From Gnetum montanum (lineage: Eukaryota > Streptophyta > Gnetopsida > Gnetales > Gnetaceae), in NCBI GenBank assembly GCA_015680685.1, contig MNCI01007580.1, positions 615,094-679,093 on the forward strand: a stretch of DNA of 64,000 nt. The letters are read 5' to 3'. Made by a program: the position numbers and the translations under genes. Position 1 is the stretch's first letter; each line of letters starts with the position of its first letter. Positions 44,330 to 54,038 of the stretch are shown here, one piece after another. The notes under the pieces are model-generated. The model did no database searches. It was not told the DNA's origin and was given only the letters and a program-made list of their open reading frames with translations.

Positions 44330-45070
44330 AGAAAGAAGAACTGCTGAAGGTAATAAATAAATGGTTGGAAGCCTTCGCTTGGTCATATCTCAAATTAACT
44401 AGAATATATCCTAGGGCATGCCAACATAGAATTTACATTGACCCCTCCATGAAGCCTCGAAGACAACCGTAGAGGCGATTGAACCCTAAGCTGAAGCAAG
44501 TAGTTAAGGAAGAAATCGAACGGCTTCTCAAGGTTGGGTTCATATACCCCATTGTTGATAGCAAATGGGTTAGCACCTTAGTTATTGTGCCTAAAAAGGA
44601 AGGCAAATGGATGGTGTGTATAGATTTCAGGCTACTAAATATGGAAACATTCAAAGATCACTTTTCATTGCCATAGACACCATCGTAGGGCCTCGCTATT
44701 ATAGTTTTCTGGATGGATATAGTGGATATAACCAAATAAAAATAGCCCTAGAAGACCAAGACAAGACTACGTTCACTAGTCCTTGGGGGACGTTTGCATA
44801 CAAACAGATGCCATTTGGCTTGTGAAATGCCCCTACAACATTTCAATGACTAGTTTTAAGCATATTACAATAGTAGATAGGGAATGGCATGGAGGTCTTT
44901 ATGGACGACTTCTCCACTTATGGAGCAAACTTTGATCAAGCCTTGGACCAGTTGGAGCAAGTGTTAAAAAGATGTGTATAAACCAATTTGAGGCTCAACT
45001 AGCAGAAAAGTCATTTGATGGTCCAAGAAGGCATAGTACTAGGGCACAAAATCTCACATAGGGATAGTGG
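44330..45070 (+). pseudogene. Element E reverse transcriptase
   Basis: The open segment 44479-44676 reads 'EEIERLLKVGFIYPIVDSKWVSTLVIVPKKEGKW'. After a shift near 44670, 'DGYSGYNQIKIALEDQDKTTF' (44713-44775) and 'YKQMPFGL' follow. The catalytic box 'VFMDDFSTYG' is at 44894-44923 with both aspartates. 'QKSHLMVQEGIVLGHKIS' ends the domain. Breaks are few: a TGA after 'MPFGL', a TAA after 'KRCV' and a frameshift. Confidence 0.88.
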
Positions 45071-45777
45071 TAGACCCTAAGAAAATCAAAATTATCCAAG
45101 GAATTACCTGTCAACCGAAAATTGTCAAAGATATTTGGTCATTCCTTGGACATACTGGCTACTATAGGATATTTATTGAGAAATTTTCAAAGGTTGCCAA
45201 ACCATTGATGGAATTAAGGAAAAAGGACGTACCTTTCGAGTGGACTAGGGAATGCGAATTAGCTTTTCTAAACTCTGAAACAGAAGCTAATAGAAACAAC
45301 CATTCTACAAGCTCCTGACTAGTCCAAAAAATTTCATATCATAACTGACACGTCCAAATATGCTTTAGGAGCCATACTTACATAGTTAGATGACCAAAAG
45401 TGTCCTTATTACATCCACTGTGCAAGTAGAAGTATCGCTGGTGCATAACTTAACTACACTACCATAGAGAAAGAATCAATGATTGTAGTGTTTGCACTAG
45501 AAAATTTTAGACACTATGTATTGGGATATAAAGTATATATACATATAGATCATAATGGTATCCGGTTCCCATGAATAAGCCAATGGTAAGCCCTCGTATC
45601 ATACGATGGCTTGTAATCTTACAAGAGTTTAATTTAATGATGATTGATCACATGGGCATCAAGAATGTAGTTGTTGATCATTTATCTTGGTTACGATTGG
45701 ACAACAAAGAGGATGAGTATTCAATTTTTGATCATTTCCCTAATGAATTCCTCATTGCTGGTGTAGTGAATAATTAA
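45067..45777 (+). pseudogene. Element E RNase H region
   Basis: The connection segment is open from 45067 to 45318 ('FLGHTGYYRIFIEKFSKVAKP'). RNase H then reads 'FHIITDTSKYALGAILT' (45331-45380, catalytic Asp), 'YTTIEKESMIVVFALENFRHY' (45453-45515, catalytic Glu) and 'HIDHNGI'. The open frame 45571-45777 has 'RIIRWLVILQEFNLMMIDH', the domain end. Two shifts are needed to join them. Confidence 0.82.
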
Positions 45778-45829
45778 TCACCCATAGAGACAAACTGGTA
45801 CAGTAGCATTCTTACCTATCTTCTCACCC

Positions 45830-47027
45830 AACAAACACCATAAGAGTTAAACCTTAAGAAGAAACAACAGTTTCTTCACTGAGCCAAGTACTTTATGGAG
45901 ATCAATGGGCAACTTTACAAAGTGTGTCCTGATGGCTTGGTTCGATGGTGTGTTCTCGATATAGATCAACTACAAGGTCTCTAAGATGCTCATGAGGGTC
46001 CTTATGGGGGTCATTACACTGGGAGATGAACGACCATCAAGATCCTGGTTGTAGGATATTATTGATCTACATTATTTTAGGATGCCCATCATTTCATCCA
46101 ATCTTGTGAGTGCTATCAATGTGATGGGGGAATGACTGCTAGAATGGAGGGTCTGCAACAATGGATTCAACCATTAGAACCATTTGGGGAATTGATTTTA
46201 TGGGGCTCATTACACCAATGTCCAATGGAAAAGCTGATATTATTGTTGCCATTGATTACCTAACAAAATGGGCTGAAGCAGTTGCTATTAAAGATTGTAA
46301 ATCATCTACAGATGTACGATTTTTTCAACAACAAATCATAAATAGGTTTGGTGTGTCGTGTGTACTTATTTTAGACAATGGTACACACTTCATAGGTGCA
46401 ACTTTTTGAAAATTAATGCAACACTTAGGGGTTGAGCATAAATTGACTACACCATACCATTGCCAAGTGAATAGTCAAGCAGAAGTCACCAATAGGGAGA
46501 TTACAAAGATATTGACAAGAACCATTAGCAAGTTTAGGTGAGATTAGAGTGCTAAATTGAATGATGCTCTTTGGGCATACCACTCCACATGGAAACTCTC
46601 TACAGGCTACTCTCCGTATGAGTTAGTGTATGGTAAATTACCAATGCTTCCTATTCAAGCTAAGCTTCGTACACTATCCATGGCATGTGACTTCAACCTT
46701 GACCTTGATTTAGCATAGAAAAAACCATTAGTAACCCTTAACTTGCTAGATGAAAACTGATTAGCTACCTTGTCATCTAACGAATTGCACAAGGCCTTCA
46801 ATAAACAACGTCATGACCTAAGAATTAGTAAAGTTAAATATCAGCCAGGGGATAATGTTCTCTACTGGAATCCCACACATGTGCCATAACATATTAAATT
46901 TTAAACATTGTGGGAAGGACCTTATATTATTTATGCAACTTTTCCTTCAGGGGCCATGACAATATACAAACCTGAGAGCCTGAATAAGAAACTTTTGGTC
47001 AACATGCAACAAACCAAACTTTTTTAG
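45830..47027 (+). pseudogene. Element E integrase
   Basis: The zinc-binding His/Cys part is at about 45985-46130. The core is open from 46161 to 46409: 'WGIDFMGLITPMSNG' (first Asp), 'AIDYLTKWAEAVAIKD' and 'VLILDNGTHFIGATF' (second Asp). The Glu is in 'AEVTNREITK' near 46480-46510. 'LSTGYSPYELVYGKLPMLPI' and 'LWEGPYIIYATFPSGA' (GPY/F) follow, and a TAG at 47025-47027 ends it. All three catalytic residues can be read. Four or so stops separate the parts. Confidence 0.87.
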
Positions 47028-48598
47028 GAGCTTAGGACAACTAGTACACATGCTACCTCTCTTGATGGACAACCCTGCTCACTATTTTGGATCTTCTCCT
47101 TCCAACTTAGTTGTGCGAGAGATGGTCACCTATGCTAACCATTCTAGGCCCTCATTTCTTTTTAAATTTTTGTTTTACATATTTTTTCAACTTTTCTTAT
47201 TTTTGTTTTACACCATCATTTATGTTTCTACTATTTCTTTGTTTGATTGATTTAATTTTATTAAGTGCTCATGATGGTGGATTGAATTATATCATATTGA
47301 TTGCTAATGTTTGATTTTTACCTTTGAATTATGATGCTAATATTAAGGTATGGTTCTTTTGGTAAAATAGGCAATGAGTCCACGCCGTCCACTCATCCAT
47401 ACAACTCTATGGTCTCCTTTGTCTTGGAACTGTACAATCCCATTTTTCTAAGTAAACTTGTTAATGAATTGGTGGTTGGGTATTTTTCAAATCAAGAAAA
47501 GACTTAAAGGATGAAAAGGGTGTGACTTCAAGGGGATTCGATGCATTGGTGCTAGCCATTCTCTTGGGTGCTTGGATGATTTTTCTTGGGTTTTCCACCA
47601 TTTTGACATTGTTCAAATATCAAGAAGTTGAGTGAATAAAAATAAGTCTTTGCATGGCGTGGTTCTCATGTAAAAAAAGTGTGAGAATTCAAAGCATATT
47701 CCTTAGACATAATAAATCAATATGGGCTACAAGCACTGGGTATGGGACTGGAAAGACATGTTACCCATGCCTGAAGGTTCCCTCTAACTAAGGCCCTTTC
47801 TCGCTTCCTGCTTCTTCATCTTGCTCTCCTCAGAATGGTGGTGACTCATTGTGGAAGCATTCTTGTTGCTTCAAGGGATGGATTGGCCAAGTGTATTGAT
47901 GTGAGATCACTGAATGTGGTTGGTTTGATTTTGGATTTGGGATGAGTTCTACTCAGTTATCTTAACCATGAAATACACAAGGGGGTTGACACAACCTTGT
48001 TCTTTGGATTCCATTATCTTTCTTTCCATTTTCCACCTCATTGTCGATTTTATTATTAGTCTGTTCTGGGTTGATGCATTATTTTTCTTTGGTGAATTCT
48101 TATGGGTAAGTTTTTAACTCTTTCTTCCAAATGACATTCCTAGAGCCTACGGACTCTTTGGTTTGTGGGTTTTTCAAGGCATAAAGGGCATGAGCCTGCT
48201 TTGGGGAGGACCCACTAGCATTTCTTTTTGATGTAATTGTTAACTTCTTTCCCTTAAACATTTCCTGCAATCAATCATTTCTTATTTCATCCCCATCCAT
48301 GACATCCATTTTATTGGCGTTGCCGTTGATATTTTTCATCTTTCTTGTTCCTCATGTTTTTCCATCTTATAGCTACTAGAGGTTCGTTTTCGTGGGGGCC
48401 CTGGCACAAATTTTTCAATTATTTCCATTTTACTAATTGCCTAATCCCTACACCTTAGGTAGTTGCCAATGATAAATCTCTGAACCAGTTTCTGCCATAA
48501 CCACAACTCAGCCAATGTGCTTCATATCGAGGCAAGGTATCAATTGCATTGTGGATTATCTATCCTTGCTCATTTGTGATTGTGTTGTGTGTGCAGAT
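47028..48598 (+). other. Element E post-pol noncoding block
   Basis: No long frame. Contains the same ordered motifs as B and C: 'AAAGGGTGTGACTTCAAGGGG' type sequence (47516-47536), 'GGAAAGACATGTTACCCATG' (47751-47770) and 'GGGGAGGACCCACTAGCATT' (48203-48222). Confidence 0.65.
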
Positions 48599-48985
48599 GG
48601 CGATCATACAAACAATGGACTAGGCTTGGAGGAAGCACTTACGATGGATTGGAACTAGAGCATTTACAAAAGGAGCAAGTCTTGTGGCGTGGCTATGGAT
48701 AAATAATAGAAGGTGCAATCTTACCATTGGTAGCAACATGCTTCATTTTCTTTCTCTCTCTTTCTCTACAAGCTATCAAATAAAGGCTTGGATGTCATTT
48801 ATGTATGAGTGTTCACCATAATGATCATGAACACTAATGTTGTAATATGCTTATTGATCTGTTCATTAGGCATGTTAAGTCTATCATCCTGTTCCACTGT
48901 TAGTTGTCAATTAGTCAATAATCCCATAACTTCCTAATATTTTGTAAGGAACTTGAGGACAATTTTTCATTCAGTCGTGGGGGTA
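48599..48985 (+). other. Element E remnant of post-pol ORF start and polypurine tract
   Basis: ATG at 48599 in the context 'GTGCAGATGG' opens MAIIQTMD and stops after eight codons. It corresponds by position to the frames at 13807 and 25407. CAGTCGTGGGGGTA (48972-48985) abuts the 3' LTR and is the plus-strand primer. Confidence 0.6.
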
Positions 48986-49906
48986 TGATGAAAGTAGATT
49001 ACTCTAGCAGTTATTCTAATTATTAGAGTAGTTACTTTAGCAATTTATTATAATTATCAGAGCAGTTACTCTAGTAGTTTATTCTAATTATTAGAGTAGT
49101 TACTGTAGCAGTTTACTCTAATTATTAGAGGAGTTTCTCCCAAGCCTATAAATACAGTGCCCAGGCACATAATTGGGAAGAAGTCTTTTAGCAGTCAAGT
49201 AGCGAAACTCTTATAGTCTTTTTGAAAGTTAGAATATTTTCCAAGTTCCTGTAGTAGGAGGTCTAAGTGTGGATGGATCTTTATTTAAGCATTGTGTACA
49301 TGAGCACACCTTGTGTATGGCAATAAAGACAAGCTCTTCGATTCGTCCTTGCAGCACTTGAGATTTTTTTTTCTTACACATTTTTTATTTTATTTTCTTA
49401 TGCATTTATTTTATTTTATGCATTTTACATTTCTATTATTAGCACAGCAATTCATTTTGATTAATTAAGCAAATTGTTAAATTACACAAGCAGGACCACT
49501 TCGAGCATGCGTGTAATGCTTGGTAACCTAGTAACGATTAGCGTTTGGTAATCCCAGTAGCGTTGCATTGGTTCAGGATGTGGACGACAAGTGGAAATGG
49601 ATGCTAGTGTTAGGATTATTTAGAACTTGGATAATGAGTAATTAAGTTAAATTAGTTGGTTACTTACCTCTCTCCTTCCCTACTAGTGCAGGACATAAAA
49701 ATATAAAAGCTATAAAAATCATATGCCTCAAGCTTACTTAACCATACAATCGTGACATACAGGTAAGCTTGGGAAGACAACGATCAACCAATCCATCCTT
49801 ATTCCACAAGGATGCATAAGCACTTAGTCCTTGAAATTTTACTAGATTGTGCATGAAACACTCAAATTTAATATGGTTGAGCGTAGGGGTACCTTGCCGC
49901 TCATCA
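48986..49906 (+). repeat. Element E 3' LTR
   Basis: It aligns end to end with 39843-40783, beginning TGATGAAAGTAG and ending GCCGCTCATCA. It holds the same U3 palindromic repeats and TATAAATA at 49147-49154. Confidence 0.92.
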
Positions 49907-50413
49907 AAGGGGATAATCAATTAATAAAGGATATGATAGTAGGGTATAACCAAATTAGAAGCTTAACCAAGATCAAGTTAGGGAATTAGTTAAATGTAAG
50001 TAATGCATCTTGGATCCTTGAATCATAGGAAAGGTTTAAACCTTGAGTTTATAAGACATTCTTGCACTTAATGAAGCAGATGTTGTAAGGCGAGGTTAGG
50101 TTCAATCAATCCTAGGTAGGACCTTCCTAACTAAGTTATATGTGAACTCATATCCAAGAATAAAATTTTATCATCGATCGAGGAATAGGTACAATTAGTA
50201 AATAAATATTTGGATATTTAGGCAATAGACAAATTCATTTTTGTTTTAATCTTTTTCTTGTTAGATGTCTACATGTTTCCAATATGTTAAATTTTGAATG
50301 CCTAAAAATATGTATATATCTTGGAATAATTCTATTCTCTTATACATTTATTAATTTTTTATTTTATTTTCACCTTTATGATCAAGCATTGGCTAAAGGT
50401 TAGTCAGGGGCTA
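49907..50413 (+). other. Element D 3' noncoding region, second part, with purine tract
   Basis: AT-rich with no frame. 'TAGTCAGGGGCTA' at 50401-50413 precedes the 3' LTR start and is the likely plus-strand primer. Confidence 0.6.
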
Positions 50414-50549
50414 TGTTAAACCCCAAAATTGGTAGTATTTAAATCTTAATTATATATTGTTAATTATTTAATTAATATTTATTTTATTTATTTTAATTTA
50501 TTTTATTTTAGTTTATTATAGATGAGTATTAGTTTATTATTAGATTATT
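50414..50549 (+). repeat. Element D 3' LTR, left part
   Basis: TGTTAAACCCCAAAATTGG begins the LTR; from 'GGTAGTATTTAAATCTTAA' it aligns with 30519 onward. The match ends where the palindrome starts, and the LTR resumes at about 54036. Confidence 0.72.
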
Positions 50550-51065
50550 ACTAGCTTAGTTATATATTTATAATATATATCTATAAATTGGCCAAGAGAA
50601 TCTTATTTGTTTACAAGTAAAAAGTTCTTTAAGTAAAAAATTTCACGACTTCTGGACGAAGAACAAGATTTAAAAACCCAAATTTTCATGCCTTCTGGAT
50701 GAATAACAAGAGTTTTGTACCTTATTTTTCCTAAGGATGGGTTTTTTGAAATTTTTTTTCCATCAATTAGTGTATGCTCTCACCCTCGGCTGAATTTGTT
50801 GTTTTTGATATATAATGCAAATTCGACCGAGAGTGAGAGCATACACTAATTGATGGAATTTTTTTTGTAGGAAACCCATCTTTAGGAAAAATAAGGTACA
50901 AAACCTTGTTATTCATCCAGAAGGCATGAAAATTTGGGTTTTTAAATCTTGTTCTTCGTGCAAAAGTCGTGAAATTTTTTACTCAAAGAACTTTTTACTT
51001 GTAAACAAATAAGATTCTCTTGGCCAATTTATAGATATATATTATAAATATATAACTAAGCTAGT
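50550..51065. repeat. 516-bp near-perfect palindrome (foldback element)
   Basis: Arms of about 248 bases (50550-50797 and 50818-51065) surround a loop of about 20 bases. Outer ends are ACTAGCTTAG and CTAAGCTAGT, and both arms contain 'TATCTATAAATTGGCCAAG' or its complement. The arms have few mismatches, so the RNA would form one long hairpin. The palindrome at 61985-62403 belongs to the same family (shared outer end and 'CTGGACGA..AACAAGAT'). Both lie beyond the C-terminal end of a minus-strand PIF1-type helicase. Confidence 0.92.
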
Positions 51066-51284
51066 GATCACCAATTGTCTGCTGCAGCGATGATTTAAAT
51101 ATAATAGATAAAAATATTATAAGACCATGGAATGCTTTATTGAATGATTATAAACATGTTGTAATACAGCAGAAATGATCAATGTACAAACTTGCGTAAT
51201 TGAAAATGTATAGTTACAAATGTTCTAACATTCAAAATGGTAAAAATTAGTTGACAAAAAAGAATGAGATCATTCTTCATTAGA
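51066..51284. other. Spacer between palindrome and helicase remnant
   Basis: About 220 bases with no coding signal; in helicase orientation it is the 3' untranslated part. Confidence 0.5.
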
Positions 51285-52230
51285 TTTAATGCGTTGCTCT
51301 TCATCCAATCTACTTTGAAGATGCGAAGCCTTAAATATCTTGATATATTTTTATTTGGAGATCGGAGGGAATATCTTCAAACTGTCAATACTCCTCACTC
51401 GAGATAGTGCCATAAATGTAAGACCTGTTGTTTCTTTGCTACCAACATCTATACACGCTTTCTCCAATGTCATTCCCTATGACTTATGTATCATTAAAGC
51501 CCATGATAATCTAAGTGGTAGTTGGCGAGATCCTTCATGTATGATTGGTGGAATGGGTACTTGTTGAGGATGTTCATTATCATACGGTACTCTAATATAG
51601 GAGTCAAACTCAATGATGACATATGATGACAACTGTTGAGGTTGACAGTGTGGGCTATATATTATTTTCTTATTGACTCCCAATGCACCATTAAGCAATC
51701 CTACTTATGGCCATAGATTAATAGTGAGCATAACCCTTGCATCCTCACAAATGAACACTAGGTCCAATTCTCCTTCTGAATAATCCCAAAATTTCACACC
51801 ATTTGTCTTTCTATCTACTATGCACCATGCAACTGGCTTCTACATTTTGAGCAATATTTTTCATTATGCATATGCACTTTATCGTTTGTATCAAACAAAT
51901 GCACAGAATCCTCAAATCCATCTCACCCATTTGATATTGATGGAAGTTGCATTGTCAAGCTTAAAAATTCATAATCCTCATCAGTCATCTTTCCTTCTTG
52001 TATATTCATCAAAACTTCTCTAATTCTTTGTTGTTGAAAATCATCACCCCTTTGTCGATACAAAACATCCATGGTTACAAATTTATTGAATGCCAACCAA
52101 AAATTCTTCACATGCATCTGAGATGATATGTACGGTATAACATCTTTAACAGGTGGAAGCTGTGCAAGATCTCCAATGAGTATCATAGATCTACCACCAA
52201 AGTTATCTAAATGATTATCTGGAAATTCTT
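51285..52230 (-). pseudogene. PIF1-type helicase C-terminal half, probably Helitron-derived
   Basis: On the minus strand the order is 'GGRSMILIGDLAQLPPV' (about 52150-52195), 'VLYRQRGDDFQQQRIREVLMNIQEGKMT', 'LLNGALGV', then 'LPLRLSWALMIHKS' with the TAG after Ser in place of Gln, then 'GMTLEKACIDVG...GLTFMALSRVSSIDSLKI' at the C-terminus (about 51330-51500). These are the Asp/Gln-Leu-Pro-Pro, His-Lys-Ser-Gln-Gly and Ala-Leu-Ser-Arg motifs of superfamily 1B PIF1 helicases. The Walker A part is missing because the CCR4 copy begins at about 52265. No Rep nuclease domain is seen, so Helitron origin is inferred from the family and position. Confidence 0.82.
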
Positions 52231-52264
52231 GGCTATTGCAGTTGCAATAATTCCATTTTGTTCA

Positions 52265-53351
52265 TCGAAGATGGAGAGAAAGTTCATCAAGATTTGTAGT
52301 GACGATGAGGGTATGAAGTAGAGCGCGACATCGAGCTTCAACGTGATTTCATACAACATTTTGGTGGACATCTACGCTACATCTGGGCATCATAACTACT
52401 GCCCCATCTATGCTTTGAATTGGAATCATCAGTTCCATAAAATTTTGGAGCAGGTGAAGAAGTATTTACCAGATATCGTATGTCTCTAGGAAGTGGAATT
52501 TCATCATCTCAAGGTGCAGATACGGCCAGCAATGGAGAGGCTGGGTTACAGCCACACTTTTAGTGTAAAAGAAATGGCGCTGGTAGTGTCTCCCTCAGTG
52601 AATTCAATAGTGCCTCCTAGAAAGCAAAGCTCAGNTCCTCAGCCAAAAACGTGCTCTCTTTGTAGAATATAGCACAGCCTTCTTGAACAGATGCTGAGCT
52701 TTGCTTTCTAGGAGGCACTATTGAATTCACTGAGGGAGACACTACCAGCGCCATTTCTTTTNGGCCTTGGTTCATCTACAGAGAAATCCTTAGCAACGAC
52801 TTTGTGTTGTGAACACACATCTCCATGCAAATCCTGAAAATCGGGATGTCAAGCTGTTGCAGGCATTTTATCTGCTGTCGTTCTTGCAAGTGTTCTTGCA
52901 AAATTAGAGGTTAGATGCCTTTGTTTTATGCAACGATTTGAACAGTACACCAGGGAGTGCCATGTATGATCTCATTGCCAGGAAGAAAGTTAACGGAAGT
53001 CATTCAGAATTTAGTATTGATCCATTCGGTGTTCTCAATAGCCTCTCATCATCCTTGTGCCATCAACTCCCACTTGCCAGTGTGTATTATTCCATGTTCT
53101 ATGCACAGAAAACTCTAGAGGTTTGTAAACAGTTACTCCTCATGGACAAAAATTTTAAAGAACCAGTGTTTACTACATATGGCCGTTCATTCAATGGAAC
53201 ACTGGATTATATATGGTATTCAAATACATCTCTGCAAGTGCACCGGTTACTGGAATTAGTTTCAAGTAAGGATGTTGAAGGTACATTTATTCCATCAGCA
53301 ACCATGCCTTCGGATCATATTCCTCTTTTGGAAGAATTCATGTTTACGTAG
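52265..53351 (+). pseudogene. CCR4-type deadenylase (EEP family) pseudogene, intron-free
   Basis: The frame begins near ATG 52270 and reads 'FNVISYNILVDIYAT', 'YCPIYALNWNH', 'KYLPDIVCL' and, after a TAG at the Gln codon, 'EVEF'. It continues through 'LCVVNTHLHANPENRDVKLLQAF' (about 52805-52873), 'CNDLNSTPGSAMYDL' (52928-52972), 'TLDYIWYSNTSLQVHRLLEL' and 'SATMPSDHIPLLEEF' to TAG at 53349-53351. This order fits CCR4 exonucleases, which shorten mRNA poly(A) tails; catalytic Asn, Glu, Asp and the Ser-Asp-His triplet are present. No introns interrupt it, as in a retrocopy. The middle (52567-52762) is scrambled by an assembly inversion, and frameshifts lie near 52905. Confidence 0.85.
52567..52762. 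other. Assembly fault: inverted 126-base contig between two N bases
   Basis: N at 52635 and 52762 bound a 126-base piece. Its last 68 bases (52694-52761) are the exact reverse complement of 52567-52634. Read in reverse complement, the piece overlaps the left contig and continues the CCR4 frame with 'GCAIFYKESTF', so it is probably placed in the wrong orientation. Confidence 0.9.
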
Positions 53352-53896
53352 ACACTTCCTGGGTTTTCCAGTCACATCATTCCTTATGCAGTGTGCATCC
53401 CAAGATGCTTGGTGACTTCTCCCTTTCCCAGCTACACCATCAAGGTAGAGGAAAGGGTCTGAAAATATCTATATGAAAAGCTTGTAAAACATTGTATTTT
53501 TGTTATTGAAAAGAAAACATGTGTATTTTTATTTGTTGTTTTGACATCGGCCATGGTTTCCAGAAAATTCTTGACTGTAAGAACTATCATGGCCTGTACG
53601 AAAAATTATTTGTATTGATCTTGTGGAAATCTTGAAGCTTCAAGATTCCAAACGGTTCATAAGAGCCTTATTATTATTATATATACAAAATTTCAGAAAA
53701 AATTCTGACATGCGTAGGCGCTCCCAAATCCAACGCAAATTGTTCATCTAATGAGGCATATTTATGGTTTTCAATGGGACATAACCTTTGGAACGAGGAC
53801 ACAACCTTTCTAAATGTATTACACAACTTTTCTAAATGTATTTCTGTTTTGCAATGGATGTAACCTTTCATAACATGACGTAACCTTTCATAACAC
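53352..53896. other. 3' flank of the CCR4 copy, no gene seen
   Basis: No frame or terminal repeat is evident. I see no poly(A) tail that would prove a retrocopy. It includes short direct repeats of 'TAACCTTT' near 53845-53890. Confidence 0.5.
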
Positions 53897-54038
53897 GTCA
53901 GCGTTAGTCAGCGTTGTGGACAAAGTTGGCGTTACCAAAATATGACTGGTAATGGCCTGCCGAGAAAGTCAACGTTAGTCAGTGTTATGGACAAAGTTAG
54001 CATTACCGAAATATGATTGGTAATGGCCTCTCGACCAA
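53897..54038 (+). repeat. 71-bp tandem dimer at the right edge of the insert
   Basis: 53897-53967 and 53968-54038 are two copies (with about a dozen differences) of a unit with 'CGTTAGTCAG.GTT.TGGAC' and 'GGTAATGGCCT'. It lies directly beside the resumed 3' LTR of D and may mark the element's other end. Confidence 0.85.

Larger units (their letters stand above)
39843..49906 (+). mobile_element. Element E: 10-kb Athila/Tat-like LTR element, near-complete
   Basis: LTRs are 39843-40783 and 48986-49906. Flanking pentamers are GAGGG (39838-39842) and AAGGG (49907-49911), a duplication with one G-to-A change. The internal region has the tRNA-Asp primer site, gag, protease, RT, RNase H, integrase, a conserved noncoding block and a purine tract. 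Fewer stops than in B make it younger. It interrupts the 3' noncoding part of D. Confidence 0.92.

Noticed and set aside
47050-47314. Hydrophobic frames after E integrase that might suggest an envelope protein
   Set aside because: Phe/Leu-rich by T-rich composition only, no start context, signal peptide or match in B or C.
51285-52230. Cellular PIF1 gene of the host
   Set aside because: It lacks the Walker A half, has in-frame stops and lies inside an insertion in an LTR.
52567-52761. 68-base perfect inverted repeat as a biological hairpin
   Set aside because: It is bounded by N bases and explained by a flipped contig within the CCR4 frame.
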